From contig NC_019702.1 in assembly GCF_000317085.1 (NCBI RefSeq), positions 3,440,394-3,504,393 of the forward strand: a stretch of 64,000 nucleotides of DNA, in the 5' to 3' direction. The DNA comes from Synechococcus sp. PCC 7502. GTDB taxonomy: Bacteria > Cyanobacteriota > Cyanobacteriia > Pseudanabaenales > Pseudanabaenaceae. A program made the translations under genes and the position numbers. The notes beneath the pieces were generated by a model that searched no databases, was not told where the DNA came from, and worked only from the letters and a program-made list of their open reading frames with translations. Shown here piece by piece: positions 9,735-20,354 of the stretch. Positions within the stretch are counted from its first letter, which is position 1. Each line of letters opens with the position of its first letter.

Positions 9735-11126
9735 TTAGAGATTAGCTAAACCAGCATCCCTAGCGCACTGGGTAACTGCGGCGGCGACAGCACTGGCAAC
9801 CCTAGGGTCAAACACAGAGGGAATAATAAAATCAGGAGCTAAATCATTGGGACTTACTAAGGAGGCGATCGCTTTGGCGGCTTCCAAGTACATATCCGTA
9901 GTGATTTTGGCAACACGACTATCTAATGCTCCCCGAAATACACCGGGAAATGCTAGGACATTATTAATTTGATTGGGATAATCACTGCGCCCAGTGGCAA
10001 TTACGGCAACATCATTTTCCACTAATTCGGGTTGAATTTCAGGAATAGGATTAGCCATCGCAAAGACAATACGTTGATCTGCCATAGTTCTGACCATTTC
10101 GGGCGTAAGGGCTTTAGGCACACTTAGCCCCACAAATACATCGGCTCCGACTAGCACCTCGGCTAAACTTCCGGGTTGATCGCTGGCAAATTCTAGTTTT
10201 TCTGTGGTCAAATTGGGGCGATCGCGACTTATACAGCCCTTAGAATCGCACATCACAATATTGGCAACTCCCGCTTTGCGTAACAGGCGAGCCACGGAAA
10301 TTCCAGAGGCACCCGCCCCATTCATCACCACCCTAATTTTATCTATAGGTTTACCCACTACCTTAATCGCATTAAGCATTGCTGCCACCACCACGATCGC
10401 CGTGCCATGTTGATCGTCATGAAATACGGGAATATTTAATTCATCTTGGAGTCTTTTTTCGATTTCAAAACATCGAGGCGCGCTAATATCCTCTAAATTT
10501 ACACCACCAAAGCCCGGAGCTAAATATTTAACGGTTTTCACGATTTCTTCCACATCCTGAGTGGCAAGGCAAATGGGAAAAGCATCTAAATTACCAAATT
10601 TCTTAAACAGCATGGCTTTTCCTTCCATCACAGGCAAGGCGGCTTCAGGTCCAATATTACCTAATCCCAGCACAGCGCTTCCATCGGTAACAATCGCAAT
10701 CATATTACTCTTAATTGTCAGGTCGTAGGCACGATTCACATCTTCGGCGATCGCCATACATACCCTACCTACACCGGGTGTATAGACCATTGCCAAGTCA
10801 TCCTGTCCATTGACTTCAACTTTGGAATGAACGCTAATTTTGCCGTGGTGATGGACATCAAAGGTGCGATCGCTCACACTTAGGAACCTAATCTCAGGTA
10901 AATCCTTCACAACACTGACTAACTCTTCGGCATGAACTTCACTGTATGCATTCACGACCACATCCCGAATGATACTTTTACGGGTTTGCTGAATTAAGTT
11001 AATCTGCCCTAGGGTTCCGCCCGCCTCTGCCAATGCCGTTAATACTGAAGCCAACATGCCCGCCCGATGGGGTAACTGTACTCTGATGGTTAGACTATAA
11101 CTAGGATTCGGGGTCAGTTGTTGCAT
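9735..11126 (-). CDS. NAD(P)-dependent malic enzyme with N-terminal ACT domain
   Basis: The 463-residue enzyme starts with an ACT-type ligand-binding domain (about residues 8-80, [20 protein letters not shown]) followed by the malic-enzyme catalytic core: [30 protein letters not shown]-like region, FHDDQHGTA and the Rossmann motif [17 protein letters not shown]. It converts malate to pyruvate and CO2 with reduction of NAD(P). This ACT-fused short form is common in cyanobacteria. ATG at 11126. The ACT domain suggests allosteric control by an amino acid or similar small molecule; that is an inference. Confidence 0.93.
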   Translation of the reverse strand: MQQLTPNPSYSLTIRVQLPHRAGMLASVLTALAEAGGTLGQINLIQQTRKSIIRDVVVNAYSEVHAEELVSVVKDLPEIRFLSVSDRTFDVHHHGKISVHSKVEVNGQDDLAMVYTPGVGRVCMAIAEDVNRAYDLTIKSNMIAIVTDGSAVLGLGNIGPEAALPVMEGKAMLFKKFGNLDAFPICLATQDVEEIVKTVKYLAPGFGGVNLEDISAPRCFEIEKRLQDELNIPVFHDDQHGTAIVVVAAMLNAIKVVGKPIDKIRVVMNGAGASGISVARLLRKAGVANIVMCDSKGCISRDRPNLTTEKLEFASDQPGSLAEVLVGADVFVGLSVPKALTPEMVRTMADQRIVFAMANPIPEIQPELVENDVAVIATGRSDYPNQINNVLAFPGVFRGALDSRVAKITTDMYLEAAKAIASLVSPNDLAPDFIIPSVFDPRVASAVAAAVTQCARDAGLANL

Positions 11127-11189
11127 GGATTATAGTTCATAATTTGTTTAGCTGTACTTTACCATAATCAAAAACTAGGTACACTATAT

Positions 11190-13454
11190 GTGCCAATTGA
11201 TACGCCAATTGATATGCCCATTGAATTACAGACCGCCATTGCCGATTTACGTAATTATCTGCGTCCCGATCAACGGAAAATGTCCTACTGGCAAGATGGG
11301 GAAATGGCAGTATCCGCAGTGCCGGGAGCAGGCAAATCTACGGGAATGGCAACTTTAGCGGCGATCGCTATCCTAGAGCATAATCTCAATCGCAATCATC
11401 AATTAATTATCGTCACCTTCACCAGAGCCGCCGCCAACAATATTCGCTCTAAAGTCAATCAAAAACTAGCAGAACTTTTAAGAGAACCGCGCCTAGCTCG
11501 CACATTTCAAACCGCTTTTATTGCCAATACTCTGCATGGTTTAGCTTTTAGCATTGCTGGCTCCCATCGTGAATTGGCTGGCTTCAGTGAAAATGAAACT
11601 AAAATCATCTCAGAATCACAAAAACTCCGCCTAGTCCGACTGGCGATCGCTGAATGGATCAGAAATTATCCCCAACAATATAATCACCTAATTGCCGGTA
11701 GAAGTTTTGATGGGGAGGAATCAGAACGCCTGCGCCGCCAAACGGTTCTACGCACAGATATTTTACCTAGCCTTGCCCTTGAGATTATCTCGACCGCTAA
11801 GAGTTCACAGCTACTGCCCCAAAACTTACAGGAACAAGGGGAAATTTTAGAAACTGGGGCGGGTTTATATGAAACCTATAATAAATTACTCAAAGCGGAA
11901 CAAGCGATCGACTACGATGACATGATTATCGGTTCACTCCGAGTCCTAGAAAATCCTACAGCCCGACAACTTTGGCAAGAACGCACCTTTGCCGTATTTG
12001 AAGATGAAGCACAGGATTCCTCTCCGCTTCAAACCCAGTTATTAAAGCAATTAGCCACTAAGTCAGATAATAACGCAAATAATTCAACCAACTTAGTCCG
12101 AGTTGGCGATCCCAATCAGGCAATTAATTCCACTTTTACCACCGCCGATCCCAGTTTTTTTGCGGCTTTCTGTCAGCGTGCTAAGCAAGTGGTCACGATC
12201 GCTCAGGCGGGACGAAGCTGTATGGAAATAATCAACGCTGCTAACTATGTATTAGATTGGGTAAATACCAGTTACTACGCCCAAAGTCGAGAGAAGCCAT
12301 TTTTAGCGCAACATATTACTCCTGTGGGCGATGCTAACCCCTCAGCCTTGGGACTGGGCTTAGAAATTCAGTTTCCTGAGGATATTGACCAAACGATGGC
12401 TGTAATTAAGCAGAGAATTATCAATTTATTAGCGGAGGATGCCAACCTAGCGATCGCCATTTTGGTCAGAAATCATAATCAAGGTAAGTATATTTATCGC
12501 TACCTGTCCGATCTTAAGGATACTCAGGATATTAAAGTCTATGATGTGGAAGATCGCGATCGCAGCCTCAAAATCCCCAAGGAAATGCTCGGGATTTTAC
12601 AGTTTATTGAACGCCCCCATTCTCCCGATAACCTCAAAGCCTGTTTGCAAATTCTGCTGGATCGACAGTTAATTAAACCCCAGGATTTTAATGCCCTCGC
12701 CAGTCTGCCCGAACAATTTCTCTATCCTACCCCCCTCGATCGCCCCTTTCATCCTCAATCCCAGATTGCACAAAGCATTTGTCGCAGCTTATTGCGATCA
12801 CGCATGGAACTACCTCTATATAACCTGATTGCTTTTATTGCCCTTACCCTCAACTACAACCAAGGCGAACTAGCAACGGCGGATAAACTGAGCGATCGCC
12901 TGCGTCAAGAATTAGTTGGTACCTATAACATTGCTAATTTACTTTCAACTTTGCAGGAAATTGTATTATCAGAGAAATTTGAAGTCATAGAGATTGAAAA
13001 TCCCGAAAATCAATATACCCAACCCGCCCAAGTCACAATTATTAGTCTGCATAAATCCAAGGGTTTAGATTGGGATGTAGTATTTATTCCCTTTATGGAT
13101 GAGCGCATCTGTCCCGGTAAACCCTATATTCCCGAACCTGTGAAGTTTTTAGGGGATTTTAACCTCCCCGAAGTTGCCAGAATGCAAATGCGTGCGTTAA
13201 TTAATCAAGAGGAATTACCTGACTCTAACTCAGCTTGGCTCCATGCCCAAACCCTCAAGCAGTTTGAAGAATTTCGATTGCTATACATGGGGATGACTCG
13301 TCCGAAGCGATTGCTACATATTTCCGCCAGTACCAAAGCTCCATTTTCTTGGAATAATCTGGATAGTAAAAGTCAGTTTAAGCCCTGCCCAGCGATCGCC
13401 CAACTTGCCCAAAAATTTCCCCAGTCCGTAGTTCCTTGCTCGCATCTGAATTAG
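11190..13454 (+). CDS. UvrD/Rep-family (SF1) ATP-dependent DNA helicase
   Basis: The 754-residue protein shows the superfamily 1A motifs: Walker A AVPGAGKST near residue 45, IVTFTRAAANNIRSKV (motif Ia), Walker B FEDEAQDSSPLQ, RVGDPNQAI (motif III), VTIISLHKSKGLDWDVVF (motif V) and LLYMGMTRPKRLLHIS (motif VI). It should unwind DNA with 3'-5' polarity in repair or recombination. The GTG at 11190 starts a short PIDTPIDMPIE stretch; an ATG at 11214 is a plausible alternative. Walker A has VPGAGKS, as in UvrD/PcrA-like proteins, and no nuclease domain is visible, so this is not RecB or AddA. Confidence 0.9.
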   Translation: MPIDTPIDMPIELQTAIADLRNYLRPDQRKMSYWQDGEMAVSAVPGAGKSTGMATLAAIAILEHNLNRNHQLIIVTFTRAAANNIRSKVNQKLAELLREPRLARTFQTAFIANTLHGLAFSIAGSHRELAGFSENETKIISESQKLRLVRLAIAEWIRNYPQQYNHLIAGRSFDGEESERLRRQTVLRTDILPSLALEIISTAKSSQLLPQNLQEQGEILETGAGLYETYNKLLKAEQAIDYDDMIIGSLRVLENPTARQLWQERTFAVFEDEAQDSSPLQTQLLKQLATKSDNNANNSTNLVRVGDPNQAINSTFTTADPSFFAAFCQRAKQVVTIAQAGRSCMEIINAANYVLDWVNTSYYAQSREKPFLAQHITPVGDANPSALGLGLEIQFPEDIDQTMAVIKQRIINLLAEDANLAIAILVRNHNQGKYIYRYLSDLKDTQDIKVYDVEDRDRSLKIPKEMLGILQFIERPHSPDNLKACLQILLDRQLIKPQDFNALASLPEQFLYPTPLDRPFHPQSQIAQSICRSLLRSRMELPLYNLIAFIALTLNYNQGELATADKLSDRLRQELVGTYNIANLLSTLQEIVLSEKFEVIEIENPENQYTQPAQVTIISLHKSKGLDWDVVFIPFMDERICPGKPYIPEPVKFLGDFNLPEVARMQMRALINQEELPDSNSAWLHAQTLKQFEEFRLLYMGMTRPKRLLHISASTKAPFSWNNLDSKSQFKPCPAIAQLAQKFPQSVVPCSHLN

Positions 13455-13489
13455 ATTCAGAATTAGATTTTGTGAGTAGTTGAGGATTT

Positions 13490-14140
13490 TTAAGATTGAT
13501 TAGTATAGACAGGTAATAGTTCGTTAATATTTACGGAGAATCCCGATAAAACCTTGGGTGAGTAAGCCTGTTGCGTATTTGCAAATAGCTGCCATTTCAC
13601 TTGTGATTGTTCTTCTAGTAGTTCTAAAGTAGCGATGATAATTAACCGATTCTTAGGAAAAACCAACCATACTTCCTCTGCACCAGCTTGTAAATATTCT
13701 TCAGCTTTAGAAAAAATGTCTTCAACTACATCATTGGGAGAAGCAATTTCAATCACAAGTGGAAAACATTCAGGTAGAGTTATAAAATCATCATTCCCAT
13801 AGACCTCAACCTGTTTAGTCGACATATAGGCAACATCGGGCTTTCGAGCTTGCTTGAGCGTACGACAAAGAAGTTCAGTACAGACAATACCAGCCAAATT
13901 ATTTGCCTTAGCAAAAGTGAGAAGTAATGAAGCTAGTTCTACCTGTAATTTGCTATGAAGAAATCCCATATTTTGTTTCTCAATAATTTGTTCATTTACC
14001 CATTCAGAATTTTCAGGAGGATTTTGCATAAATTCCTCAAGGCTGACTTTATGGATTTGTTGATTAGCTATGTGAACGATTCCTGAGAGAATCTGAGGCT
14101 TTGATTCAAGTACAGTTGATTCAATTACGGGGGTGGGCAT
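13490..14140 (-). CDS. Uma2-family (DUF820) putative endonuclease
   Basis: The 216-residue protein matches the Uma2/DUF820 pattern greatly expanded in cyanobacteria: an EWVNEQIIEKQNMGFLHSKL start, KPDVAYMS, LVIEIASPNDVVEDIFSKAE and EYLQAGAEEVWLVFP. The residues D (KPD), E (VIE) and K (SKAEEY) form a PD-(D/E)XK-like nuclease core. The biological role of the family is not established. It stands alone, convergent with the helicase gene. Confidence 0.85.
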   Translation of the reverse strand: MPTPVIESTVLESKPQILSGIVHIANQQIHKVSLEEFMQNPPENSEWVNEQIIEKQNMGFLHSKLQVELASLLLTFAKANNLAGIVCTELLCRTLKQARKPDVAYMSTKQVEVYGNDDFITLPECFPLVIEIASPNDVVEDIFSKAEEYLQAGAEEVWLVFPKNRLIIIATLELLEEQSQVKWQLFANTQQAYSPKVLSGFSVNINELLPVYTNQS

Positions 14141-14344
14141 AAAATTTATCTACAAATTTCTGTCTCGATCTTAATGCAAATCTATATTTTGAGTATTCCT
14201 GTTTAAGACCATTTGAATTAGTCTTGCCGCTTATTTCCTAGATAATTTTATTAATTGCCTGAAACAATTTAGTTTGCTGAATAACCTACTTTTTTAATTT
14301 TCAATGGCTTATTATATGAAGTAATGTAAAGCCTGCAACTCTCC

Positions 14345-15553
14345 ATGTTCAAAAGTATTAAAAGCCCATCCCCTTACACCAAGACTTGGATTAGTAGCAT
14401 TACTCAGGTTGATAGTACAGTATGGAATGATCTAGCTAAACCCCTAGCAACTCCGTTCTTAGAATGGGAATGGTTATGGAATTTGGAATCTTCTGGTTGT
14501 GCGATCGCAACTGAAGGATGGTTACCCAATCATTTACTATTGTGGCGAGATACGAAGCTGGTGGCGGCGGCTCCACTTTATCTAAAGGGACATAGCTATG
14601 GCGAATTTGTCTTTGATCATCAATGGGCAGATTTATCAAGACGTTTAGGCATTAACTATTATCCGAAGTTACTGGGCATGGCTCCTTTTACCCCTGCGGC
14701 AGGCTATCGGTTTTTACTTGATCCAGATATTACGGATGCGGCAGAAATAAAAAAGATTTTGGATGAGATGTTATTGGAAATTGATCATTTTTGCGATCGC
14801 CATCAAATCTCAGGTACTAATTTCTTATTTGTTGACCCAAATTGGAAGCATGAACTAGAATCCCGTGGCTATACTGCTTGGATGCACCATAGTTACATTT
14901 GGGAAAATCAAAATTTTCAGAACTTTGATGACTATCTCAAAAGCTTTGACTCCAATCAACGGCGCAATATTAAACGGGAGCGCAAGGCGGTTACCAATGC
15001 TAACATCACCATGAAGGTTTATGCGGGCGATCAGATTCCTCACCATTTCTACAGTTTTATGTATGACCTTTACAGTGATACCTGTGATAAGTTTTGGGGC
15101 GGTAGTAAGTATTTAAATCGTAAATTTTTTGAGCAGTTACGGACTAGTTTTAGCGATCGCCTCGTATTCACAGCAGGAGAAATTGAGGGTTATCCCACCC
15201 CCGTGGGCATGGCTTTTTGTATTCGTAAAGGGACAAACTTGTATGGGCGTTATTGGGGCGCAGTTCAGGATATAGATTGCTTACACTTTGATGCCTGCTA
15301 TTACACTCCCATTGATTGGGCGATCGCTGAAGGCATAAAAATCTTTGATCCAGGGGCAGGGGGACAACATAAAAAACGCCGAGGTTTTCCTGCTACACCC
15401 AATTACAGTTTGCATAGGTTTTATCGTCCCCGTTTAGAACAAATTCTCATTCCCCACATCAAAGAAGTCAATGAATATGAACAAAGACAAATTGCCGCAA
15501 TCAACCAAGAGCTACCATTTAGTTTTGAACCACCCAAATTAAATTCCATATAA
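14345..15553 (+). CDS. GNAT/FemAB-like acyltransferase (DUF482 family)
   Basis: The 402-residue protein fits the DUF482/peptidogalycan-biosynthesis-like family, a double GNAT fold related to FemAB: TPFLEWEWLWNLESSG near the N-terminus, QRRNIKRERKAV in the middle, and FDPGAGGQHKKRRGF near the C-terminus. The substrate of cyanobacterial members is unknown; the relation to FemAB suggests transfer of an acyl or aminoacyl group. No operon partner: about 200 bases of non-coding sequence lie upstream and the next gene, clpS, starts 95 bases downstream. Confidence 0.82.
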   Translation: MFKSIKSPSPYTKTWISSITQVDSTVWNDLAKPLATPFLEWEWLWNLESSGCAIATEGWLPNHLLLWRDTKLVAAAPLYLKGHSYGEFVFDHQWADLSRRLGINYYPKLLGMAPFTPAAGYRFLLDPDITDAAEIKKILDEMLLEIDHFCDRHQISGTNFLFVDPNWKHELESRGYTAWMHHSYIWENQNFQNFDDYLKSFDSNQRRNIKRERKAVTNANITMKVYAGDQIPHHFYSFMYDLYSDTCDKFWGGSKYLNRKFFEQLRTSFSDRLVFTAGEIEGYPTPVGMAFCIRKGTNLYGRYWGAVQDIDCLHFDACYYTPIDWAIAEGIKIFDPGAGGQHKKRRGFPATPNYSLHRFYRPRLEQILIPHIKEVNEYEQRQIAAINQELPFSFEPPKLNSI

Positions 15554-15648
15554 ATTCCATATAAAACAACTCTTGGAGACTAATTAAAAATTTGTTAAGC
15601 TATAGTCAAAATTAATCGTGTTAAATTTTTTGTTAATTTTGTAGAAAT

Positions 15649-15930
15649 ATGTCCACAGAAACCATTGAACGCACTTCAACAGTCCGCAAAATTGCCCCTC
15701 GCTATCGAGTTTTGTTGCATAACGATGACTACAACTCTATGGAATATGTAGTACAAAGCCTAATGGAAGTAGTTAATTCCGTAACTCAACCCCAAGCCGT
15801 AGATATTATGATGGCTGCACATAATGATGGTTGTGCTTTGGTCATTACCTGTGTCCAAGAACATGCCGAGTTTTATAGTGAAGGCTTAAAGAGTAAAGGA
15901 CTTAGCAGCAGCATTGAACCAGAGGATTAA
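15649..15930 (+). CDS. clpS: ClpS-family Clp protease adaptor (paralog with Met/His pocket)
   Basis: The 93-residue protein has the ClpS core from about residue 18: YRVLLHNDDYNSMEYVV with the Asn-Asp-Asp that binds the N-terminal amino group of N-degrons, and VDIMMAAHNDGCALV with Met and His at the positions that line the E. coli ClpS specificity pocket. It delivers substrates to ClpC/ClpP. A second, more divergent ClpS is at 34550. Its stop codon overlaps the end of the decayed gene on the opposite strand. An AT-rich upstream region with TATAGT could be a promoter. Confidence 0.88.
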   Translation: MSTETIERTSTVRKIAPRYRVLLHNDDYNSMEYVVQSLMEVVNSVTQPQAVDIMMAAHNDGCALVITCVQEHAEFYSEGLKSKGLSSSIEPED

Positions 15931-16286
15931 TTGCGACTTACAGGCACAAAATCATAACCCGTCCCCGAACCTTTACCTGGTTGAACTTTAACTAAAATTG
16001 CAGCATTATTGCGATCGCCTGATGGTTGAAATTGAATTTTTGCAGCTTTTGCCACGGCGATCGCCTTTTCAATTACACCTATAACTAGGATTTAAGAGCA
16101 ATCCATTCACACCATCACTCACCATTGCCCAAACCACCGTAGCAGGGTTAAAGTTAGGCTTGGAAAAGTCACATTCTACCTAACTGATTTTGGTACCATC
16201 CGCAAATACCGCCGCCGTAAATTCTTCAGTCATGGATACAGATGCCTTGGAATCCGAACTAAAACAAATTGCGAGATTCTTCTCAA
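15927..16286 (-). pseudogene. Decayed gene, small secreted or regulatory protein remnant
   Basis: Reading minus-strand from about 16286, one frame gives coding-like sequence (ASVSMTEEFTAAVFADGTKI), then an in-frame TAG, then VECDFSKPNFNPATVVWAMV and a frame end near LLLNPSY. The next frame then continues with EKAIAVAKAAKIQFQPSGDR and ends in VQPGKGSGTGYDFVPVSRN and TAA at 15927. One stop plus one frameshift therefore interrupt an otherwise protein-like reading. It sits immediately downstream of the cupredoxin gene and may once have been co-transcribed. I do not recognise the family. A sequencing error could mimic the frameshift but not easily both lesions. Confidence 0.6.
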
Positions 16287-16289
16287 GAT

Positions 16290-16784
16290 TTACTTCTCTA
16301 CTGCGATCGCTCCGTGAAACATTCCCATACCGCAACTAAACTGAAATACCCCAAGGCTATCGGGCGTAAATTCCACAGGTGTAGTTTGATTCAATACCAA
16401 ATCTTGAGCAACATGAAAGTCGGGGAAGAGAACTTTTTCTAAGCAACTACTGGGATCGAGGCGAAGGAACTGCAAACATACAGGCTGACCTCGTTTAACC
16501 GTTACCAAAGAAGGAACATAACCACCATCAACCGTGATCGTTACCTCTTGAACACCTTCACTCATTTCTGCCTTTTGAGATTTAGGCTTACTTCCTAAAA
16601 ACCACCAAAGCTGTGCCACCATTAGAGATAAACCGCCTAGAGCGATCGCTACTCTCAGAGTAATAGGTTGTTCAATGGGTTGAAATTTAGCTGAATTGTT
16701 ATGTTTCATCTCTTGTGCTGACATACTAGAGACGATACCAACGGATAAGCCAATACTTAGCAAAATACCTATCAGTTTTTTCAT
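16290..16784 (-). CDS. Membrane-anchored cupredoxin-domain protein
   Basis: From the ATG at 16784 (behind AAGGAAAA) the protein has 164 residues; the frame is open 13 codons further but that start has no ribosome site. It begins with a signal-like helix (MKKLIGILLSIGLSVGIVSS), a second hydrophobic helix near residues 42-62, then a cupredoxin-like beta domain: VTITVDGGYVPSLVTVKRGQ, a Cys in SSCLEKVLFPDFHV, and FSCGMGMFHGAIAVEK at the C-terminus, where Cys, Met and His resemble a type-1 copper site. It probably binds copper on the periplasmic or lumenal side. The copper-type ATPase gene at 17993 is 1.2 kb away, which fits a role in copper handling. Confidence 0.78.
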   Translation of the reverse strand: MKKLIGILLSIGLSVGIVSSMSAQEMKHNNSAKFQPIEQPITLRVAIALGGLSLMVAQLWWFLGSKPKSQKAEMSEGVQEVTITVDGGYVPSLVTVKRGQPVCLQFLRLDPSSCLEKVLFPDFHVAQDLVLNQTTPVEFTPDSLGVFQFSCGMGMFHGAIAVEK

Positions 16785-16894
16785 CAATTTTTCCTTATTT
16801 AGTTGAAGTAGAAGTTTCCACAATTTTTTAGCTTTCGTGCCCGTAATATGAGATTATTAATTTGCTTACGTCTTAAGTTTTAATAAACCTAAAA

Positions 16895-17968
16895 ATGACA
16901 AAAATTACTCGAAAGAGTTTATCTATTATCTGTCTTTTGGCATTTGGATTGGGAACTTTAAAACTCACAGCTTATATCCCTTCTCCAGTATTTGCCCAAA
17001 TACAGTCCGAAGCTCCAGATAGTTTGGAAGCCGATAGACTCTCAATTCTAGGAGATCAATTGGAGGCAGCAAGTCGCTATCGTGAAGCAATAGAATCATG
17101 GCAAAAGGCATTAAGGCTATATCGAATCCTAGAGAATCGTAAGGGGGAAGGCAAAGTACTTGTAGATTTATGCGTTGTCTATCGCCGATTAGGGCAGTAC
17201 CAGAAAGCAATTGAATTTGGTGAGCAATCCTTGGTAATATACAGGCAAAACGGCGATCTCAACGGTGAAGGAAATTCACTTGGTAATTTAGCAACTGTTT
17301 ATCGCTATTTAGGGCAGTACCAGAAAGTAATTGAATTAAATCAACAATCTTTAGCAATTTTTAAGCAAAACGGTAATCGTAAAAATGAAGCAGGTATTCT
17401 CAATAATTTAGGTCTAGCTTATAAAAGTCTAGGACAGTATCTAAAAGCATCTGAGTTCTATCAGCAATCTCTAGCAATTAAAAAGGAAATCGGTGACCGA
17501 ATTGGCGAAGCAAATTCACTTATGAATCTAGGGGATATTTATCGCATCCAAGGACAAAATCAGAAAGCAATTGAATTCACCCATGAGTCCTTTTTAATAT
17601 TCAAAGAAATTGGCGATCGTAGCGGTGAAGGAAATGCACTCGGAAGTATTGGCAATAATTACCTCAATCTACGCCAGTATCAGAAAGCAATTGAAAGCTA
17701 CCTAAAATCGTTGTCAATCTTTAAGCAAATTGATGATCGCTATGCTGAAGTGGGTACTCTTAATAACTTGGGTGCTGCATATGGCAATTTAGGACAGTCC
17801 CCAAAGGCGATTGAATACTTTCAGCAGTCTTTAATAATCGCAAAGCAAATTGGCGATATCAAAAGTCAGAGAACCGCGCTGAATAATCTCATCAATATAT
17901 ATAACACTCTTGGAAAACAGCAAGAAGCAATTGAATTCCGTCAGCAACTTCTAGAGATAACAAAATAA
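16895..17968 (+). CDS. Exported tetratricopeptide-repeat (TPR) protein
   Basis: The 357-residue protein has an N-terminal signal peptide (about residues 1-35, ending PSPVFAQ) followed by about seven to eight 40-residue TPR units of the kinesin-light-chain type (GQYQKAIEFGEQSLVIYRQN and variants, with GDRxGEGNxLGNLG linkers). TPR arrays bind proteins; the target is unknown. Such proteins are abundant and rapidly changing in cyanobacteria. The repeats are similar enough at DNA level to suggest internal duplication. It lies between the cupredoxin and the P-ATPase genes but on the opposite strand, so no operon link is implied. Confidence 0.85.
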   Translation: MTKITRKSLSIICLLAFGLGTLKLTAYIPSPVFAQIQSEAPDSLEADRLSILGDQLEAASRYREAIESWQKALRLYRILENRKGEGKVLVDLCVVYRRLGQYQKAIEFGEQSLVIYRQNGDLNGEGNSLGNLATVYRYLGQYQKVIELNQQSLAIFKQNGNRKNEAGILNNLGLAYKSLGQYLKASEFYQQSLAIKKEIGDRIGEANSLMNLGDIYRIQGQNQKAIEFTHESFLIFKEIGDRSGEGNALGSIGNNYLNLRQYQKAIESYLKSLSIFKQIDDRYAEVGTLNNLGAAYGNLGQSPKAIEYFQQSLIIAKQIGDIKSQRTALNNLINIYNTLGKQQEAIEFRQQLLEITK

Positions 17969-17992
17969 ATTGATTTATATAAAGCTTTAACT

Positions 17993-20233
17993 TTAGACAT
18001 GCAATTTTGAATCAGTATGAAAATTTCTTAGCCTCAAAGCATTTGTGACTACTGAAAGAGAACTAAGTGCCATCGCCCCACCCGCCACAATGGGATTAAG
18101 CAGCCAGCCCCAGATCGGATAGAGAATCCCAGCCGCAATCGGAATCCCTGCCACATTGTAGATAAAAGCGAAAAAGAGATTTTGTTGAATATTACTAATC
18201 GTGGCTCGACTAAGTTGAATCGCCGTCACTATCCCCTGTAAATCTCCTGAAATTAGGGTAATATCACTCGCTGCGATCGCCACATCAGTACCTGTACCAA
18301 TTGCCAAACCCACATCCGCCTGAGCCAAAGCGGGAGCATCATTAATGCCATCACCCACCATTGCGACAACTTTACCTTCAGCTTGTAATTCTCTGATTTT
18401 TTCCACTTTTTGATCGGGACGTACCCCCGCAAATACCCGTCTGATTCCGACTTCACGGGCGATCGCCTCGGCAGTAGATTGATTATCACCAGTCAACATT
18501 ACCACTTCTATTTTCATCTTTTGTAAAGTATTAACTACACTCTGAGATGAGGATTTAAGTTTGTCCGCAATCCCAATCAGACCCTGAGCGATACCATTGA
18601 CCGCAATTAAAACCACAGTTTTACCACCTGTTTCCCAAGAGTCTTGATATTCATATAACTCACTCGTATCAATCTTTAACTCATCCAACCATCGTCTTGT
18701 GCCAATTTGGACTAAGAAGTTATCGACTTTTCCTTGCACTCCACTACCTGTGATCGCCATAAAATCAGTTGCTGCAGGAATAGGAATATCTTTCTGTTTA
18801 GCATGATTAACAATAGCTTCAGCCAAAGGATGCTCGGAATTACGTTCGATCGCTGCTACAAGTTTTAATAATTGATCATCATTCTTATTCACAGAGAATA
18901 TATCTGTCACAACTGGCTTGCCTTCCGTTAGTGTCCCCGTTTTATCTAAAACAATCGTTTGAATTTTATGAGCGAGTTCTAAACTAGCAGCATCCTTAAT
19001 TAAAATTCCGTTCTCTGCACCTTTCCCAGTCCCAACCATAATCGAAGTCGGAGCTGCTAAACCCAAAGCGCAGGGACAGGCAATAATCAGCACCCCTACT
19101 GCCGAAATCGTTGCCAGAGTAACATTACCCATAATCTCAAACCAGATCACAAATGTAGCGATCGCAATGGAAATAACCACAGGTACAAACCAACCTGTTA
19201 CCTGATCTGCCAGTCTCTGAATTGGGGCTTTAGAACCCTGAGCATCCTTTACCAGTTGCACAATTTGTGAAAGTACAGAATCTTTACCGATATGACTAGC
19301 TTTAATTTGTAAGCTCCCAGATTTATTCATAGTTGCCCCAATTAAGCGATCGCCCACTTTTTTCTCAACAGGAATACTTTCGCCCGTCACCATCGACTCA
19401 TCAACGGTAGAATTACCTGCGATCGCCTCTCCATCCACAGGGATTTTCTCCCCTGGACGCACTAAAACCACATCACCAATGATCACATCTTCTATGGGAA
19501 TATCTGACTCCTTCCCATCTCTGATTACTCTGGCAGTTTTTGCCTGCAATCCTATTAACTTCCGAATTGCCTCCGATGTTTCCCCCTTTGCCTGATTCTC
19601 AAATAATTTACCCAAAAGGATTAAAGTGATTACAACTACCGAAACTTCATAGTAAACTTCAGGCTGTAGTCCTTGAGAGATAAAGAAATTAGGATTAAGT
19701 GTAACTGTGATCGAGTAAGAGAATGCTGCGAGCGTTCCCAAGCCAATCAGCGTATCCATGGTCGCTGTGTGATTTTTAAATGCTTTCCATGCTCCAATGT
19801 AAAATGAACTCCCACACCACAACTGTACAGGTAGAGCAAGGGCAAGCTGGAGCCAAGGATTATGCAGCCAGTCAGGAATTATGGGAATAGATAACCCTGT
19901 CATCATAGAAATCGAACCAATTACCAAAATTATGCCAATTACGCCACCCACCCAAACTTTACGGGTCAGATCTTGAGTTTCTTGCAGTCGAGTTTTTTTA
20001 TCAGCATCTTCATTTACTTGATCTGGCAGAATTGCTTCATAGCCAATATCTGCGATCACTTTTTGAATAGCCGCAGGACTGGTTTTTTGAGGGTCATATT
20101 CGATCGCTACTTCTTCGGTCGCAAAATTAACATTGCTACTACTGACACCAGATATAGAGCGAGTTGCAGTTTCAATACTACTGGTACAACCAGCACATCG
20201 CATTCCTTTTAAATTAAGCGTGACTTTACTCAT
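17993..20233 (-). CDS. Copper-type P1B ATPase (CopA/PacS/CtaA family)
   Basis: The 746-residue pump has one N-terminal HMA domain with GMRCAGC (Cys13, Cys16), eight expected membrane helices, TGES (283-286) in the actuator domain, the CPC metal site (386-388), the phosphorylated Asp430 in [20 protein letters not shown] and [23 protein letters not shown] with a CxxC HMA domain indicates Cu(I) transport. Cyanobacteria have two such pumps, CtaA (cell membrane) and PacS (thylakoid), which together feed plastocyanin and cytochrome oxidase; I cannot tell which one this is. The upstream region (20234-20350) holds a restriction-gene fragment rather than a recognisable regulator. Confidence 0.93.
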   Translation of the reverse strand: MSKVTLNLKGMRCAGCTSSIETATRSISGVSSSNVNFATEEVAIEYDPQKTSPAAIQKVIADIGYEAILPDQVNEDADKKTRLQETQDLTRKVWVGGVIGIILVIGSISMMTGLSIPIIPDWLHNPWLQLALALPVQLWCGSSFYIGAWKAFKNHTATMDTLIGLGTLAAFSYSITVTLNPNFFISQGLQPEVYYEVSVVVITLILLGKLFENQAKGETSEAIRKLIGLQAKTARVIRDGKESDIPIEDVIIGDVVLVRPGEKIPVDGEAIAGNSTVDESMVTGESIPVEKKVGDRLIGATMNKSGSLQIKASHIGKDSVLSQIVQLVKDAQGSKAPIQRLADQVTGWFVPVVISIAIATFVIWFEIMGNVTLATISAVGVLIIACPCALGLAAPTSIMVGTGKGAENGILIKDAASLELAHKIQTIVLDKTGTLTEGKPVVTDIFSVNKNDDQLLKLVAAIERNSEHPLAEAIVNHAKQKDIPIPAATDFMAITGSGVQGKVDNFLVQIGTRRWLDELKIDTSELYEYQDSWETGGKTVVLIAVNGIAQGLIGIADKLKSSSQSVVNTLQKMKIEVVMLTGDNQSTAEAIAREVGIRRVFAGVRPDQKVEKIRELQAEGKVVAMVGDGINDAPALAQADVGLAIGTGTDVAIAASDITLISGDLQGIVTAIQLSRATISNIQQNLFFAFIYNVAGIPIAAGILYPIWGWLLNPIVAGGAMALSSLSVVTNALRLRNFHTDSKLHV

Positions 20234-20265
20234 CTTTAATCCTTTTTTAGCTAATTGCCATCATT

Positions 20266-20345
20266 CATCATTATCACTTCTCAATTGTCTAGGTTTTCTC
20301 TCCTTGTTCTGACTTCTTGGGTAATCTTTTCTTGAATGCTGACTT
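20266..20345 (-). pseudogene. HsdS-like C-terminal tail remnant, copy A (frameshifted)
   Basis: On the minus strand this stretch reads SIQEKITQEVRTRRE and, after a one-base frameshift, ARQLRSD. The same sequence, intact, is in copy B at 20821-20958 (IQEKIAKEVRTRREKARQLR). The pattern of Arg/Glu-rich helix followed by RQLRSDAE is typical of the last helix of type I restriction specificity subunits (HsdS). The family call is from pattern memory. It lies between the copper ATPase and HicA. Confidence 0.6.
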
Positions 20346-20354
20346 TATCTTTAA

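Noticed and set aside
3633-12256. Shared 17-base string GCTAACTATGTATTAGA near 3633 and in the helicase gene near 12240
   Set aside because: AT-rich, isolated, no flanking similarity; most likely chance.
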